56,984 nt of DNA from Armatimonadota bacterium (lineage in GTDB: Bacteria; Armatimonadota; UBA5829; DTLH01): contig JAKPFN010000055.1 in the NCBI GenBank assembly GCA_029551395.1, forward strand, positions 1-56,984, given 5' to 3'. Position 1 is the stretch's first letter, and each line of letters opens with the position of its first letter. Shown piece after piece: positions 9,355 to 17,497 of this stretch. Below the pieces are notes generated by a model that was given only the letters and a program-made list of their open reading frames with translations, was not told where the DNA came from and searched no databases. The position numbers were made by a program, and so were the translations under genes.

Positions 9355-9864
9355 ATGAATTGGACTCATTTACTCTTGCGCTTCGTAAATACACACGAAG
9401 ATTGGATGCTGATTGCAGTATCCGCAGTCACAGTTTTCCTGCTGTTTCTCAATATATGCCTTCTGTGGAAACTGGGTAGACTGTCTAGAAACACAAAATC
9501 CGCATTGACTATGTTAAGCGACTCACCAGTTGGCGAAAGCATAGAACTGATGCGGCGTATGGGCAAGTCTGAGGAGGATGTTGCCCTCCTTAATGAGCAT
9601 CAGAACGTTCTTCAAGAACATCTGACGCGCAGTGTACAGAAAGTTGGACTGGTAAGGTTCGACGCGTTTCCAGACATTGGCGGGGAACAGAGCTTCGCAC
9701 TGGCTCTCTTGGATGGAAATATGAACGGAGTAGTACTCAGTAACCTGTATGGGCGTACTGACTCTCGCGTTTATGCCAAAGAGATAGTAAATGGCAGCTC
9801 CGCTCATACACTGTCTAATGAGGAGAAGGAAGCTATTCGCCGAGCAGGAAACCCTTCCTGTTGA
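9355..9864 (+). CDS. DUF4446 family membrane-anchored protein
   Basis: The 169-residue protein has one N-terminal membrane helix (about 17-38), a charged helical segment and a compact C-terminal domain. Its VGLVRFDAFPDIGG, ALLDGNMNGVVL and YGRTDSRVYAK pattern is the DUF4446 signature. The function of this family is unknown. In other bacteria it often lies near cell-envelope or chromosome-partition genes. GGGAG sits six bases before the ATG. It is 27 bp upstream of the sigma-factor gene on the same strand, so co-transcription is likely. Confidence 0.85.
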   Translation: MNWTHLLLRFVNTHEDWMLIAVSAVTVFLLFLNICLLWKLGRLSRNTKSALTMLSDSPVGESIELMRRMGKSEEDVALLNEHQNVLQEHLTRSVQKVGLVRFDAFPDIGGEQSFALALLDGNMNGVVLSNLYGRTDSRVYAKEIVNGSSAHTLSNEEKEAIRRAGNPSC

Positions 9865-9891
9865 TACCCCGCTGGCAGGCCGTGCAAGTTA

Positions 9892-10491
9892 ATGACCGAT
9901 GTAAGTGATAAAAGCTTGGATAAGGCCCTGATCGCTCGATGTAAGCAGGGCGACATGTCTGCATTCAGCGAACTGCTGGCGCGGTACGAAAAGCGCGTCT
10001 TTAACTTCGCGTATCGTATGGCCGGCAACTACGATGATGCAAACGATGTCGCCCAGGAAGCTTTCATCCGTGTCTTCAACTCCATCGGAACATTTCGCGG
10101 CGATGCCAACTTCACCACATGGCTTTACAGAATTGTAACAAATGTCTACCTCGATGAAAGAAAGAAGCAGAAATCCCATTTGCATACGTCTCTGGAAGAT
10201 TACATAGAACTCGAGGAAAATACTGTTACAAGACAGATAGAGGATGGAAACCCAACTCCCGATCATTTAGTTGAAACCGGTGAACGTGATGACCTGCTGC
10301 ACAGGGCTATTCAGGAACTGCCTGAATACCAGCGGGTTATGGTAGTCCTTTATCATACACAGAGCAAATCTTACGAAGAGATCGCACAGATTATGAACCT
10401 GCCGATAGGCACTGTAAAGTCTCGTTTGAATCGTGCAAGATTAGCTTTAAGAGAAAAACTTGAACCAATCAGGGAACTTTTCGACCTTTAG
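9892..10491 (+). CDS. RNA polymerase ECF-type sigma factor
   Basis: A 199-residue sigma-70 family protein of the extracytoplasmic-function class. Region 2 (about 15-85) contains the DDANDVAQEAFIRVF core-binding segment and the FRGDANFTTWLYRI promoter-melting part. Region 4 (about 135-190) carries YEEIAQIMNLPIGTVKSRLNRAR, the helix-turn-helix that reads the -35 element. The acidic linker between them is longer than minimal, about 40 residues. It should direct transcription of an envelope-stress or similar regulon when released by its anti-sigma factor, encoded about 170 bp downstream. Target promoters cannot be deduced here. Confidence 0.93.
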   Translation: MTDVSDKSLDKALIARCKQGDMSAFSELLARYEKRVFNFAYRMAGNYDDANDVAQEAFIRVFNSIGTFRGDANFTTWLYRIVTNVYLDERKKQKSHLHTSLEDYIELEENTVTRQIEDGNPTPDHLVETGERDDLLHRAIQELPEYQRVMVVLYHTQSKSYEEIAQIMNLPIGTVKSRLNRARLALREKLEPIRELFDL

Positions 10492-10660
10492 GAAGGTCTG
10501 CAAATTAGAAGAATAAAGGGCAAAGAGGCGCTGTAAACGTCTGACACTTGCGTGTGTGTGCCAAACAGGTCCATTGGCACGTAGGTATTGACTGTTTAAG
10601 CGGCTCAAAGTCGGCTTGTCATTGGTCAGGAAATCAAGATGACAAGTGGAGCAGAATTAT

Positions 10661-11698
10661 ATGAGATGCGATCAAGCGCAAGAACTGTTCTCTGACCGTC
10701 TGGAAGGATTATTAGAACGCCCGATGGCGATAGCGTTCGATCATCACCTTTCAGAGTGTTCCGAGTGTTCACACCAGTATGGAGCATTCAAGACGACCTG
10801 GCAGATGCTAGAAAGTCTGCCTGAAGTCGCACCCCCGCCTGGTTTTGCCTGTGATGTGATGATGAAGATTCAATTACAGCGCGAGGCCGAGCGAAGGGCC
10901 CGTTCCTGGTGGCAGACCATTTGGAGCGAGAAGTTTATGCCGAAAATACCCGCCAGAGCTTATGCCGGTGCATTTGCTGCTGCTGCAGTAGTACTTGCTG
11001 CAGTGCTGTTGCTGCCGTCTTCACCACAGAAGACGGATATACCAGCCACATTGAAGCCTGCCGCGACTACAGTAGACGCACCGAAACCGGTTCCAGTAGA
11101 ACCTGGCAAGTTAGCAGCAGAAGCATGGCTGCACAGCGGGCTTACTATCGAGTTCGATGGCTACAAGACCGGGTCACGCGCAAAAATGGTCCGGTTGATG
11201 CTCAAACCAAAAGGCACACATAGCCAGCATGTTCGGGTTTACCTACTGGATTCGAGTCAGGCCAGGCTGGATACTATAAACCTTCAAGGCGCCAGTTCGA
11301 TATTTGACGGCGAAGTTGACAGCAACGGTCAGCCGATTCCGTTCATCCTTGGTCAGAATGTGGACAAGCAGGAAGTCATGACCGCTATCGTCGAGTGGGA
11401 ATACCAGGGAAGGAACTACAGAGAGGCTGTATTCGTGCCATCCTGGGTCAATCCGCTGAGTCCGGTCACAACGGGCAGCCTGTATGTTGAAGACCAGGAC
11501 TTCTATTCTGCACTGCAGGAAATCAGTGCGACATTCGGCATAGTCCTGATGGCTAACGGCGACATCAACGCCAGAGTGAGTATGGTTGTTGAAAATGGCA
11601 AGCCGGATGATGCGCTCTGGAAACTGTGCTCGGACCTGGGACTGAGCTGGAGACAACTCCCTGGAACTCAGGTCTACTCGGTAGAGAGAAAACTGTAA
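10661..11698 (+). CDS. membrane anti-sigma factor with zinc-finger N-terminus and STN-like C-terminus
   Basis: The protein starts with a putative zinc-finger anti-sigma domain (HHLSECSEC at about 28-36, the H-x3-C-x2-C signature) that should hold the upstream sigma factor. One membrane helix follows (about 97-117). The outer part has a Pro-rich linker and a beta-rich domain, and ends (about 275-340) in a segment like the secretin/TonB short N-terminal (STN) domain: paired ALQEISATFGIVLM and ALWKLCSDLGLSW repeats. GTG 10646 is an alternative start, but ATG 10661 has GGAG at good spacing and gives the usual short lead to the Cys motif. A sensor of the outer compartment is inferred. Confidence 0.85.
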   Translation: MRCDQAQELFSDRLEGLLERPMAIAFDHHLSECSECSHQYGAFKTTWQMLESLPEVAPPPGFACDVMMKIQLQREAERRARSWWQTIWSEKFMPKIPARAYAGAFAAAAVVLAAVLLLPSSPQKTDIPATLKPAATTVDAPKPVPVEPGKLAAEAWLHSGLTIEFDGYKTGSRAKMVRLMLKPKGTHSQHVRVYLLDSSQARLDTINLQGASSIFDGEVDSNGQPIPFILGQNVDKQEVMTAIVEWEYQGRNYREAVFVPSWVNPLSPVTTGSLYVEDQDFYSALQEISATFGIVLMANGDINARVSMVVENGKPDDALWKLCSDLGLSWRQLPGTQVYSVERKL

Positions 11699-11728
11699 TC
11701 AGCTTCAATAAGGTGTAGTGGCCTTAAA

Positions 11729-11766
11729 AAGAAGGCGTCCCATGATAACTCTTGGGACGCCTTCTT
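11729..11766. terminator. bidirectional terminator
   Basis: A perfect 14-bp stem (11729-11742 with 11753-11766, ten-base loop) lies between convergent genes. On the minus strand it is followed by TTTTTAAGG and on the plus strand by TGTGTTATC, so it fits the minus-strand gene best and may also end the anti-sigma transcript. Confidence 0.75.
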
Positions 11767-11782
11767 GTGTTATCTGCTCAAG

Positions 11783-12181
11783 TTACCTTACTCCGCGCTC
11801 AAAATAAACTCTGGAATCCTGATAACCGTACCTGGCTCGCCCGAATGGGTCATACTCACCACCGTATTTGTAGCCGTAACTCTTCCAGTAATCATTAGAA
11901 GGTGCATAGCCTGGTGTGTAGTAGCGATAGCCATAACCATAATACGGCTGATAAACATACGGCCCAGGATAATATCCGTAACCGTAATGAGGCACCACAA
12001 TGATTACCCTCGGTGGTATTCTCGGCACACGTCTAGGCACCGGACGGTACTCTCGCCTCGGGATTGGCAGTCCAGGCTCACGCGGTACAAGCCTTTGTGC
12101 TGATGCCGTGCCAGGAATCAACATCGTCAGGATTGCAGCTGCTAACCCAATGACCGACAGTATCCTCGTTCTGATTTTCAT
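11783..12181 (-). CDS. small secreted protein rich in Pro, Arg, Tyr and Gly
   Basis: No family is recognised. The ATG at 12181 was preferred over an upstream GTG because AGAGGA lies eight bases before it. It opens a signal peptide ending in TASA. The mature part begins with Pro/Arg-rich sequence, passes a short hydrophobic VIIVV segment and becomes strongly Tyr/Gly/Pro-rich with YGYGYY-type repeats. Such compositions are common in small exported or envelope-associated proteins, sometimes with a Gly-Tyr membrane-interacting tail. It is convergent with the anti-sigma gene. Confidence 0.65.
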   Translation of the reverse strand: MKIRTRILSVIGLAAAILTMLIPGTASAQRLVPREPGLPIPRREYRPVPRRVPRIPPRVIIVVPHYGYGYYPGPYVYQPYYGYGYRYYTPGYAPSNDYWKSYGYKYGGEYDPFGRARYGYQDSRVYFERGVR

Positions 12182-12309
12182 ATTTACACGTCCTCTCACT
12201 TAGGAGAGCCGGGAGCTCCCATGTTTGACATGGTATTGTACCCATTTCATCAATAATCGCACGCATGTTTGCTGGTAACTCATACGGTCAGGATTATGCT
12301 TGATGTGGG

Positions 12310-12750
12310 TTACATCCCGTGTCCAACGCCTTTGTGACAATCCATGCATTTACGGTCAGGGTCGTGTGTTATTGTGAGGTGATTGACCATTGTTTCATGG
12401 CAGTGGATGCAATTTTCGTTTAGAACTACTCTATTATGTTCTCGGATTTGGATTACATCCGGTGGGCCAAAGGTAAAGACCCAGGAGTGCCAAAACCCAT
12501 TCTCGCCTTTAATAGCCCATTTGCTTACGAAGTCATGAGGGATATGGCAGTCGTTACATGTTGCGAATTTGTGGCTTGAGACTCTCCAGCTATTGTAGTT
12601 ATCCCTCATGATGTGGCAGTTGATGCATACATCAGGGTCATCCAATAGGTAGGAGTATCCCCTGGCGTACCAGAAGGTGAAGGCAGACGCGCCAATGAAC
12701 GCTCCAAGAGATACACATAAGAAGATTTTAGCTGCACCAGCCAGTTTCAT
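12310..12750 (-). CDS. nrfH: cytochrome c nitrite reductase small subunit NrfH (tetraheme quinol dehydrogenase)
   Basis: NrfH anchors NrfA to the membrane and passes electrons from menaquinol to it. The 146-residue protein has an N-terminal membrane helix (about 7-28) and four c-type heme motifs: CINCH (42-46), CNDCH (65-69), CIHCH (114-118) and CMDCH (135-139), the NrfH/NapC pattern. The gene starts nine bases after the nrfA stop with GCGAGGTAG as ribosome-binding site, so the two are co-transcribed. Here nrfA precedes nrfH, the reverse of the usual nrfHA order. Confidence 0.94.
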   Translation of the reverse strand: MKLAGAAKIFLCVSLGAFIGASAFTFWYARGYSYLLDDPDVCINCHIMRDNYNSWRVSSHKFATCNDCHIPHDFVSKWAIKGENGFWHSWVFTFGPPDVIQIREHNRVVLNENCIHCHETMVNHLTITHDPDRKCMDCHKGVGHGM

Positions 12751-12758
12751 AGCTGTAA

Positions 12759-14087
12759 CTACCTCGCAGCTCGCTCGGGCTGCGGACGGCGTTTAACAAG
12801 CACTTTATAGGCTTCGAGTTCAGCTTGTCTGGCATAATCTATCGAGTCTCCCAGCATTCGCACCGCTTCCTGGCCGCTATGGAATCCCATGCTGTTTTCG
12901 GCGCTGATGAAATCCCATCGGATTTGCGCTTTTCTGTGGAGTTCACGAGCGCGTTTCAATTCCGCATCCCCTGCCCCAGCTTCTATAGCCAGTTTGATAC
13001 CGTCCATAGCTGCTATGATTGCGTTCTCTGAGCGGTTGAGCAGCGAAAAAGTCCTGTCCTGAATCTCAATTACACGAGACTTCATTTCAGACTCAGTCTG
13101 GTTATGGCACTGGAGGCAGCTTCGAGTTATTGTGGCAAGCGGAGTTTGAATCCAGTGGTCGGTCAGTTTGATAGAACCTTCTCTCATATAAGGCATATGA
13201 CAATCCGGGCAGGTGACACCGGAACGGGCATGGATTCCGGTTGACCACAGTTCAAACTCAGGATGTTGAATTTTGACCATAGCCGCACCAGTCTCTTGAT
13301 GAGTCCAGTCTGAGAAGCCAATTTCATCGTAATACGCTTCGATATCATCGATACGAAATCCGTTGATCCAAGGAAAGGTCAGCTTAATATCGCTTTTTTG
13401 CCAGTAATACTCCACATGGCACTGGCCGCAGACATAAGAGCGCATTTCCTGATGAGATGCCTTGGAGATATCGATTCCTCGTTCGGACATTGCGCGAATA
13501 AACGCAGGACGGGTCACTCTTAACTCCATTGTACCTGCTTCATGGCAATCTGCGCAGGAAATGGAGTGCTCAATTCCATGTGTAGCAATCAATTCCTTTG
13601 CAGGTGTCTGATAAAACTTGTCCTCACCAATAGCTTCAAACACGCGGGGATTATCGCTGCTTTTACAAGTCACACAGGCCCCTGGCTTGTTATCACCGAG
13701 TCTTTTGGTAGCGAGCATGTCCTCTAACGCATTCAAGTGGCCCCGTTCTTCTCTATACTCAACAGAAAATGGATAACCAGCAAATAATCTTATGTAATTC
13801 GGGTATTTATCAAGTTTGGAGAACGCTTCAGAACCGCCATAACGGCCATATTTGCTATACTCGCTCATTTCCATAGTAGTGAGTGTTTTCATGTAGGTTT
13901 CGTATTCACGGGGAAAGTTTTTGCCCCATACGCTGGGGTCAGGTTCGTTGTGCTTTACCTCAACTACCTGCGGAAATACGACTCTTGCCTGCTGTTTTCG
14001 CTCGAAAATACTGACCAAAAGTGCAAGTACAATAACCGTAAAGATGATACTGCCAGCAAAAAGAAACCAAAACCTATACCGGGCCAT
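12759..14087 (-). CDS. nrfA: cytochrome c nitrite reductase catalytic subunit NrfA (pentaheme)
   Basis: NrfA reduces nitrite to ammonium with six electrons on the outer face of the membrane. The ATG at 14087 was chosen because AGGAGA lies ten bases upstream; the longer frame would add 37 unlikely residues. An N-terminal signal anchor (about 6-27) precedes the catalytic heme site CVTCK (138-142), whose Lys ligand marks true NrfA. Ordinary hemes follow at CADCH (178-182), CGQCH (220-224), CPDCH (293-297) and CLQCH (324-328). The conserved Tyr after CGQCH and the His in GIHARSGVTCPDCH are present. Length, about 442 residues, is typical. With nrfH it indicates dissimilatory nitrite ammonification. 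Confidence 0.96.
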   Translation of the reverse strand: MARYRFWFLFAGSIIFTVIVLALLVSIFERKQQARVVFPQVVEVKHNEPDPSVWGKNFPREYETYMKTLTTMEMSEYSKYGRYGGSEAFSKLDKYPNYIRLFAGYPFSVEYREERGHLNALEDMLATKRLGDNKPGACVTCKSSDNPRVFEAIGEDKFYQTPAKELIATHGIEHSISCADCHEAGTMELRVTRPAFIRAMSERGIDISKASHQEMRSYVCGQCHVEYYWQKSDIKLTFPWINGFRIDDIEAYYDEIGFSDWTHQETGAAMVKIQHPEFELWSTGIHARSGVTCPDCHMPYMREGSIKLTDHWIQTPLATITRSCLQCHNQTESEMKSRVIEIQDRTFSLLNRSENAIIAAMDGIKLAIEAGAGDAELKRARELHRKAQIRWDFISAENSMGFHSGQEAVRMLGDSIDYARQAELEAYKVLVKRRPQPERAAR

Positions 14088-14127
14088 GAAGCAGACTTCT
14101 CCTGAAAATAAAATAAATGTTGAGCTT

Positions 14128-14156
14128 ATTATAACCGACCAGTCAAGAATGTTAAA
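14128..14156 (-). promoter_or_regulatory. possible promoter of nrfAH
   Basis: TTTAAC (14156-14151) and a perfect TATAAT (14133-14128) are 17 bases apart on the minus strand, about 40 bases before the nrfA start. The -35 box is weak, as expected for an activator-dependent promoter, but no clear FNR-type site was found. Confidence 0.5.
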
Positions 14157-14352
14157 CATGCTGAGCGGTAAGTTAAGGTTAAATTTCAACCGAACCACTC
14201 TCGAGAGGTATCTGTGTATAGGTGTGGTTTAGTCCGAGTGTGGGAAACCCGAGTGCGGGATTGCATTTCTCTCAGGTACTTTACTTCCTTTCGTTTTGCC
14301 TTAGCCGCTTAGGGGCATATTATGCTTGTATTCCATCGGGAGGGATATATCA

Positions 14353-14739
14353 ATGAAAGACACTCAGATATCGGTATTTTTGCCCAATAAGTCCGGTGAA
14401 CTGGCAAAGATGACATCTCATCTTGCTCGTTTTAACGTTAACATAAGAGCGATAAGCGTCAGTGAGTCCATCGATTATGGAGTAGTCAGAATAATTGTCA
14501 ACGATGTAGACAGAGCCGGAGCTGCGCTTGCTGATCTTGGAAGAGGATTCATAACCACTCCGGTTGTTGTGGCAGAGATACCTGATCGTCCAGGTGCCCT
14601 TTATGAAGTCAGCCAAGAGTTGGCAGATGCAGGTATAAACATCCGCTATATCTATGCAACTGTGACTCCTGGCGGAGGTGTAGCTATGGCTGTTATCAGC
14701 ACTGATGACGACGACCGTGCTGACGAGTTGATTGGATAA
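14353..14739 (+). CDS. tandem ACT-domain protein
   Basis: The 128-residue protein consists of two ACT domains. The first begins TQISVFLPNKSGELAKMTSHLA and the second VVAEIPDRPGALYEVSQELA; both have the GxL/GAL turn before a helix that binds small ligands, usually amino acids, at the dimer interface. Small stand-alone double-ACT proteins are usually regulatory. The ATG at 14353 was chosen over a TTG at 14326 because GGGAGGG lies eight bases upstream. No amino-acid biosynthetic gene is adjacent, so the ligand is unknown. Confidence 0.85.
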   Translation: MKDTQISVFLPNKSGELAKMTSHLARFNVNIRAISVSESIDYGVVRIIVNDVDRAGAALADLGRGFITTPVVVAEIPDRPGALYEVSQELADAGINIRYIYATVTPGGGVAMAVISTDDDDRADELIG

Positions 14740-14779
14740 TAGTCCGATACCGACTCAAATATTGAGCCATACCCTAAAC

Positions 14780-15508
14780 TCAACACTTTTTAGGAACAAT
14801 GTCCGTTTCCTGTTTTAGCTTGACTATGTGGTTAGGCGGATAGTAGCCTTTCCGCATCGACAGATTCGGATAGACCATCGTTCCTCTCCCGATGAGTGTA
14901 CCGGGGTTGGTTACGACATTGCAGCCAGTCTGAGCGTAGTCTCCCAGGATGGCTCCGAATTTCTGTAGTCCTGTATCATATTCTGTGCTGTCAATTACTA
15001 TCTTTACCGTAGGTCTACGGCCGGTCTTTTTGTCTTTCTCAGACAGGATAGGAACATTAGATAGTCTGGTTCCAGCCCCAAGGTTGACCTTTCTTCCCAG
15101 GATACTGTCTCCAACATAGGCAAAATGGGGAGCTTGAGCGTCATCAAGCATAATAGCGTTCTTTATCTCGCTTGAATGGCCGATAATACATCCGTTACCG
15201 ACAATCACATCGCCCCGGATGTAAGCGCCGTGTCGAATCTGACAGTCCTCACCGATTATTGCAGGACCTTGAATGTATGCGCCCGGTTCCACAACGGTTC
15301 CTTTTCCGATAACGACACTGTTTCGGTCATCAATGTAGGCTCCTGATCTGACTTCCCCAAAGATAGTAGTCTCACCTTCTATTTCCGTAATGCAGCTCAA
15401 CGCATACGCACCGATCTTCAAGAGAGCCTGCCAAACAAACTCACAGTCTTTGAACACGCCTCGGAATTCATAACCGTTAAGGTCAAAAAAATCTTCTGGT
15501 CTGAGCAC
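14780..15508 (-). CDS. left-handed beta-helix sugar-nucleotide acyltransferase-like protein
   Basis: The product resembles the C-terminal acetyltransferase half of bifunctional sugar-nucleotide transferases (GlmU-like). An N-terminal region of about 35 residues starting LRPEDFFDL is followed by hexapeptide repeats forming a left-handed beta-helix (VVEPGAYIQG, IGEDCQIRHGAYIRGDVIVGN, ILGRKVNLGAGTRLSNV and others). No nucleotidyltransferase domain is present, so it may acylate a sugar or act in trehalose-, LPS- or peptidoglycan-precursor metabolism. The frame extends to GTG 15538, but a GTG at 15508 with GAGGGGG seven bases upstream gives a start that matches relatives. It is divergent from the ferritin-like gene. 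Confidence 0.75.
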   Translation of the reverse strand: MLRPEDFFDLNGYEFRGVFKDCEFVWQALLKIGAYALSCITEIEGETTIFGEVRSGAYIDDRNSVVIGKGTVVEPGAYIQGPAIIGEDCQIRHGAYIRGDVIVGNGCIIGHSSEIKNAIMLDDAQAPHFAYVGDSILGRKVNLGAGTRLSNVPILSEKDKKTGRRPTVKIVIDSTEYDTGLQKFGAILGDYAQTGCNVVTNPGTLIGRGTMVYPNLSMRKGYYPPNHIVKLKQETDIVPKKC

Positions 15509-15761
15509 TAAGTCATCCCCCTCAGAATTGTTTACCACGGAGATTATATTTGCGTCAGAGCAAGTATGTCAACGAAAACTGATTGTAATGCTATAGAGTT
15601 TCAGATATTGAATAAACCTCCTGCTATTCTCACCCAATTCTTCATCATAATAGGCAGTAAGCAAGCAAATGGCCCTTACTCAGGTGTATTTCACTTCTTG
15701 AAAGGTCATAAATGCAAACAGTGCATAGACAGCTTTCGTTTAAAAAGGAGGATACGGAATT

Positions 15762-16955
15762 ATGGCAGTATTCAGACCTTTCGAAATGAAGGGCAGACCG
15801 CTCGATGATCAGGTTATGAGCTGGAATGACATGGTCAAAGCGCCTTACGACAAGAACAACGTCGATACATTCACCAGAACAAGAGTTATTCTAATGAACG
15901 GCATAGAGAACGCGAGTGTTCTTATGTCGCATTGTCTTAGCAGAATGATCGATAACGATGAAATCAAGCGGCAGCTCTCATTCATTCGTCGGCTCGATTC
16001 TTTACAGCAGCAGACTGTGAACTGGCTGCATCCTGCAAACCAGTCAGTTACCGAGACAACAATTGGATACGAACAACTTGCTGTTGATCTGACCGCTAAC
16101 CTTGCCCAGAACGAACCTGACGGCTATTTCAAACAAGTATTGGACTTTGCTCTACTTGAGGATTTCGATCACTTGTTCCGTTATGGCTGTTTGCTGGAGC
16201 TTTTGGAAGGTAAAGACCCAAACAACATCACCCAGGGCAAGACGATGATAAAAGAAGGCCGGCCTACTAAGTTCCATCACCGTCATCCCTGTGACGAGAT
16301 GAGAAAGCATTTTGACGGTCAGGCAGCCAGCTTGAAATCCAAAATGAACAATCTGACTATCGTTGCTGCAGAACAGCAGACCGAACTGTTCTATAAATCG
16401 CACGGTTTCATGTATCAGAATGACCTTGCAAGGAAGCTGTATTTTGAAATCGCTGACATAGAAGAGCAGCATGTAACCCAGTATGAACTTGTCGGAGACC
16501 CAAGTGAATCCCCACTTGAGAAAATGTGCATGATACAGCTCTGTGAGGCTTACAACTACTATTCCTGCGCAGAAACTGAACCGGACAGCAGGATTAAGAG
16601 CATCTGGATGCAGTTTGCCGAAGATGAAATTCAACATTTTATGGTCATGAACGGGCTTTTGCAGCAATTCGAAGGTAGAGATATTAGGGATGTTATGAAG
16701 ACTGACACTATCGAGCCATTAATCGTGCTTCAGGAAAATAAGGATTATGTGCAACAAGTTCTGGACACTCAAGTTCAGTTGCAGCCATTTATAGTTTCGG
16801 CTGTACCGCTGGAAACCGAGTGGCGGAGTTATCAGGATCTGCCATCAGATTGGCCGTCATTTGGCTGGAGAGACAAGCAGAATGCAGATGGAGTTCCATC
16901 TGACCAGGTCGTAGAACGAGCCAGGAAAGAGGCAATGATCCCGCAGGCGGTATAA
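15762..16955 (+). CDS. ferritin-like (diiron-type) protein of unknown function
   Basis: The 397-residue cytoplasmic protein is mostly helical. Two segments have the ExxH spacing of ferritin-like diiron proteins: EIADIEEQHVTQYE (about 228-241) and FAEDEIQHFMV (about 290-300), and Glu-rich helices (ALLEDFDHLF, VAAEQQTEL) could give the other ligands. A rubrerythrin-like role in iron or oxygen chemistry is possible, but I know no characterised member with this layout. The tail is Trp/Pro-rich. GGAGGATACGG supports the ATG. A strong terminator follows directly. Confidence 0.6.
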   Translation: MAVFRPFEMKGRPLDDQVMSWNDMVKAPYDKNNVDTFTRTRVILMNGIENASVLMSHCLSRMIDNDEIKRQLSFIRRLDSLQQQTVNWLHPANQSVTETTIGYEQLAVDLTANLAQNEPDGYFKQVLDFALLEDFDHLFRYGCLLELLEGKDPNNITQGKTMIKEGRPTKFHHRHPCDEMRKHFDGQAASLKSKMNNLTIVAAEQQTELFYKSHGFMYQNDLARKLYFEIADIEEQHVTQYELVGDPSESPLEKMCMIQLCEAYNYYSCAETEPDSRIKSIWMQFAEDEIQHFMVMNGLLQQFEGRDIRDVMKTDTIEPLIVLQENKDYVQQVLDTQVQLQPFIVSAVPLETEWRSYQDLPSDWPSFGWRDKQNADGVPSDQVVERARKEAMIPQAV

Positions 16956-16973
16956 CTCATCATCACAACTCGC

Positions 16974-17010
16974 AAAAGGGCAGTTCAAAGAATTTGGCTG
17001 CCCTTTTCTG
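16974..17010 (+). terminator. rho-independent terminator
   Basis: A perfect 10-bp stem (16974-16983 with 16998-17007, AAAAGGGCAG and complement) ends in a T-run directly after the ferritin-like gene. Confidence 0.85.
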
Positions 17011-17072
17011 ATATCACTGCGCTACTGTTAGTTTTGAAATTGCAAAAACGAAACTCCACAGGGGGAAGTATA

Positions 17073-17444
17073 GTGGGAATAAAAGACCACCTGGTAAAAG
17101 ATGCAAAGTCGACTGTAAGAAGACATGAGCGGTATGCAGGCAGGCATTCTCATTACCTTACGTATAACCCAGGTCCCGGAACACAAGATGAGACTGGAGA
17201 CTCCGACACCCGTGTTGTTCGAGTTCAACTGCCTGCTTCAGCAACAAATATCAGCCTGCATGGGCCAGGTCATTTCAACAAACGAGGACGAGGGAAAGTC
17301 TACGGAGTACAGGTAACCTTCCAGGAAGAGACTCCGGAAGGTCTAAGCACAACACATGTGCGAACAATCGAGCTTCCATCGCCAGTGGTTGACGTTCAAC
17401 TGCTGGAACGCCGCCCAGATGAAAGATACAAGTCTGTATCATAG
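17073..17444 (+). CDS. small basic protein of unknown function
   Basis: The protein, about 123 residues from the preferred GTG at 17073 (GGGGG seven bases upstream; a TTG at 17034 would add 13 residues), is not recognised. Its N-terminus is basic and rich in Arg and His (TVRRHERYAGRHSHYL). The rest reads as a small beta domain with VVRVQLPASATNISL and TTHVRTIELPSPVVDVQLL strands. No signal peptide or membrane helix is visible. It lies between the terminator of the ferritin-like gene and a strong bidirectional hairpin, so it is probably transcribed alone. Confidence 0.55.
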   Translation: MGIKDHLVKDAKSTVRRHERYAGRHSHYLTYNPGPGTQDETGDSDTRVVRVQLPASATNISLHGPGHFNKRGRGKVYGVQVTFQEETPEGLSTTHVRTIELPSPVVDVQLLERRPDERYKSVS

Positions 17445-17451
17445 GCTAATG

Positions 17452-17493
17452 TTACAAGCAATGAGGCGATGATTATTACCTCATTGCTTGTAA
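17452..17493. terminator. bidirectional terminator hairpin
   Basis: A perfect 15-bp stem (17452-17466 with 17479-17493, TTACAAGCAATGAGG and complement, 12-base loop) separates two convergent genes. No long T-run follows, but its place suggests termination in both directions. Confidence 0.65.
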
Positions 17494-17497
17494 TGCC

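Noticed and set aside
12759-14198. Longer NrfA start at 14198
   Set aside because: The upstream 37 codons contain the promoter-like TATAAT, and AGGAGA precedes the ATG at 14087.
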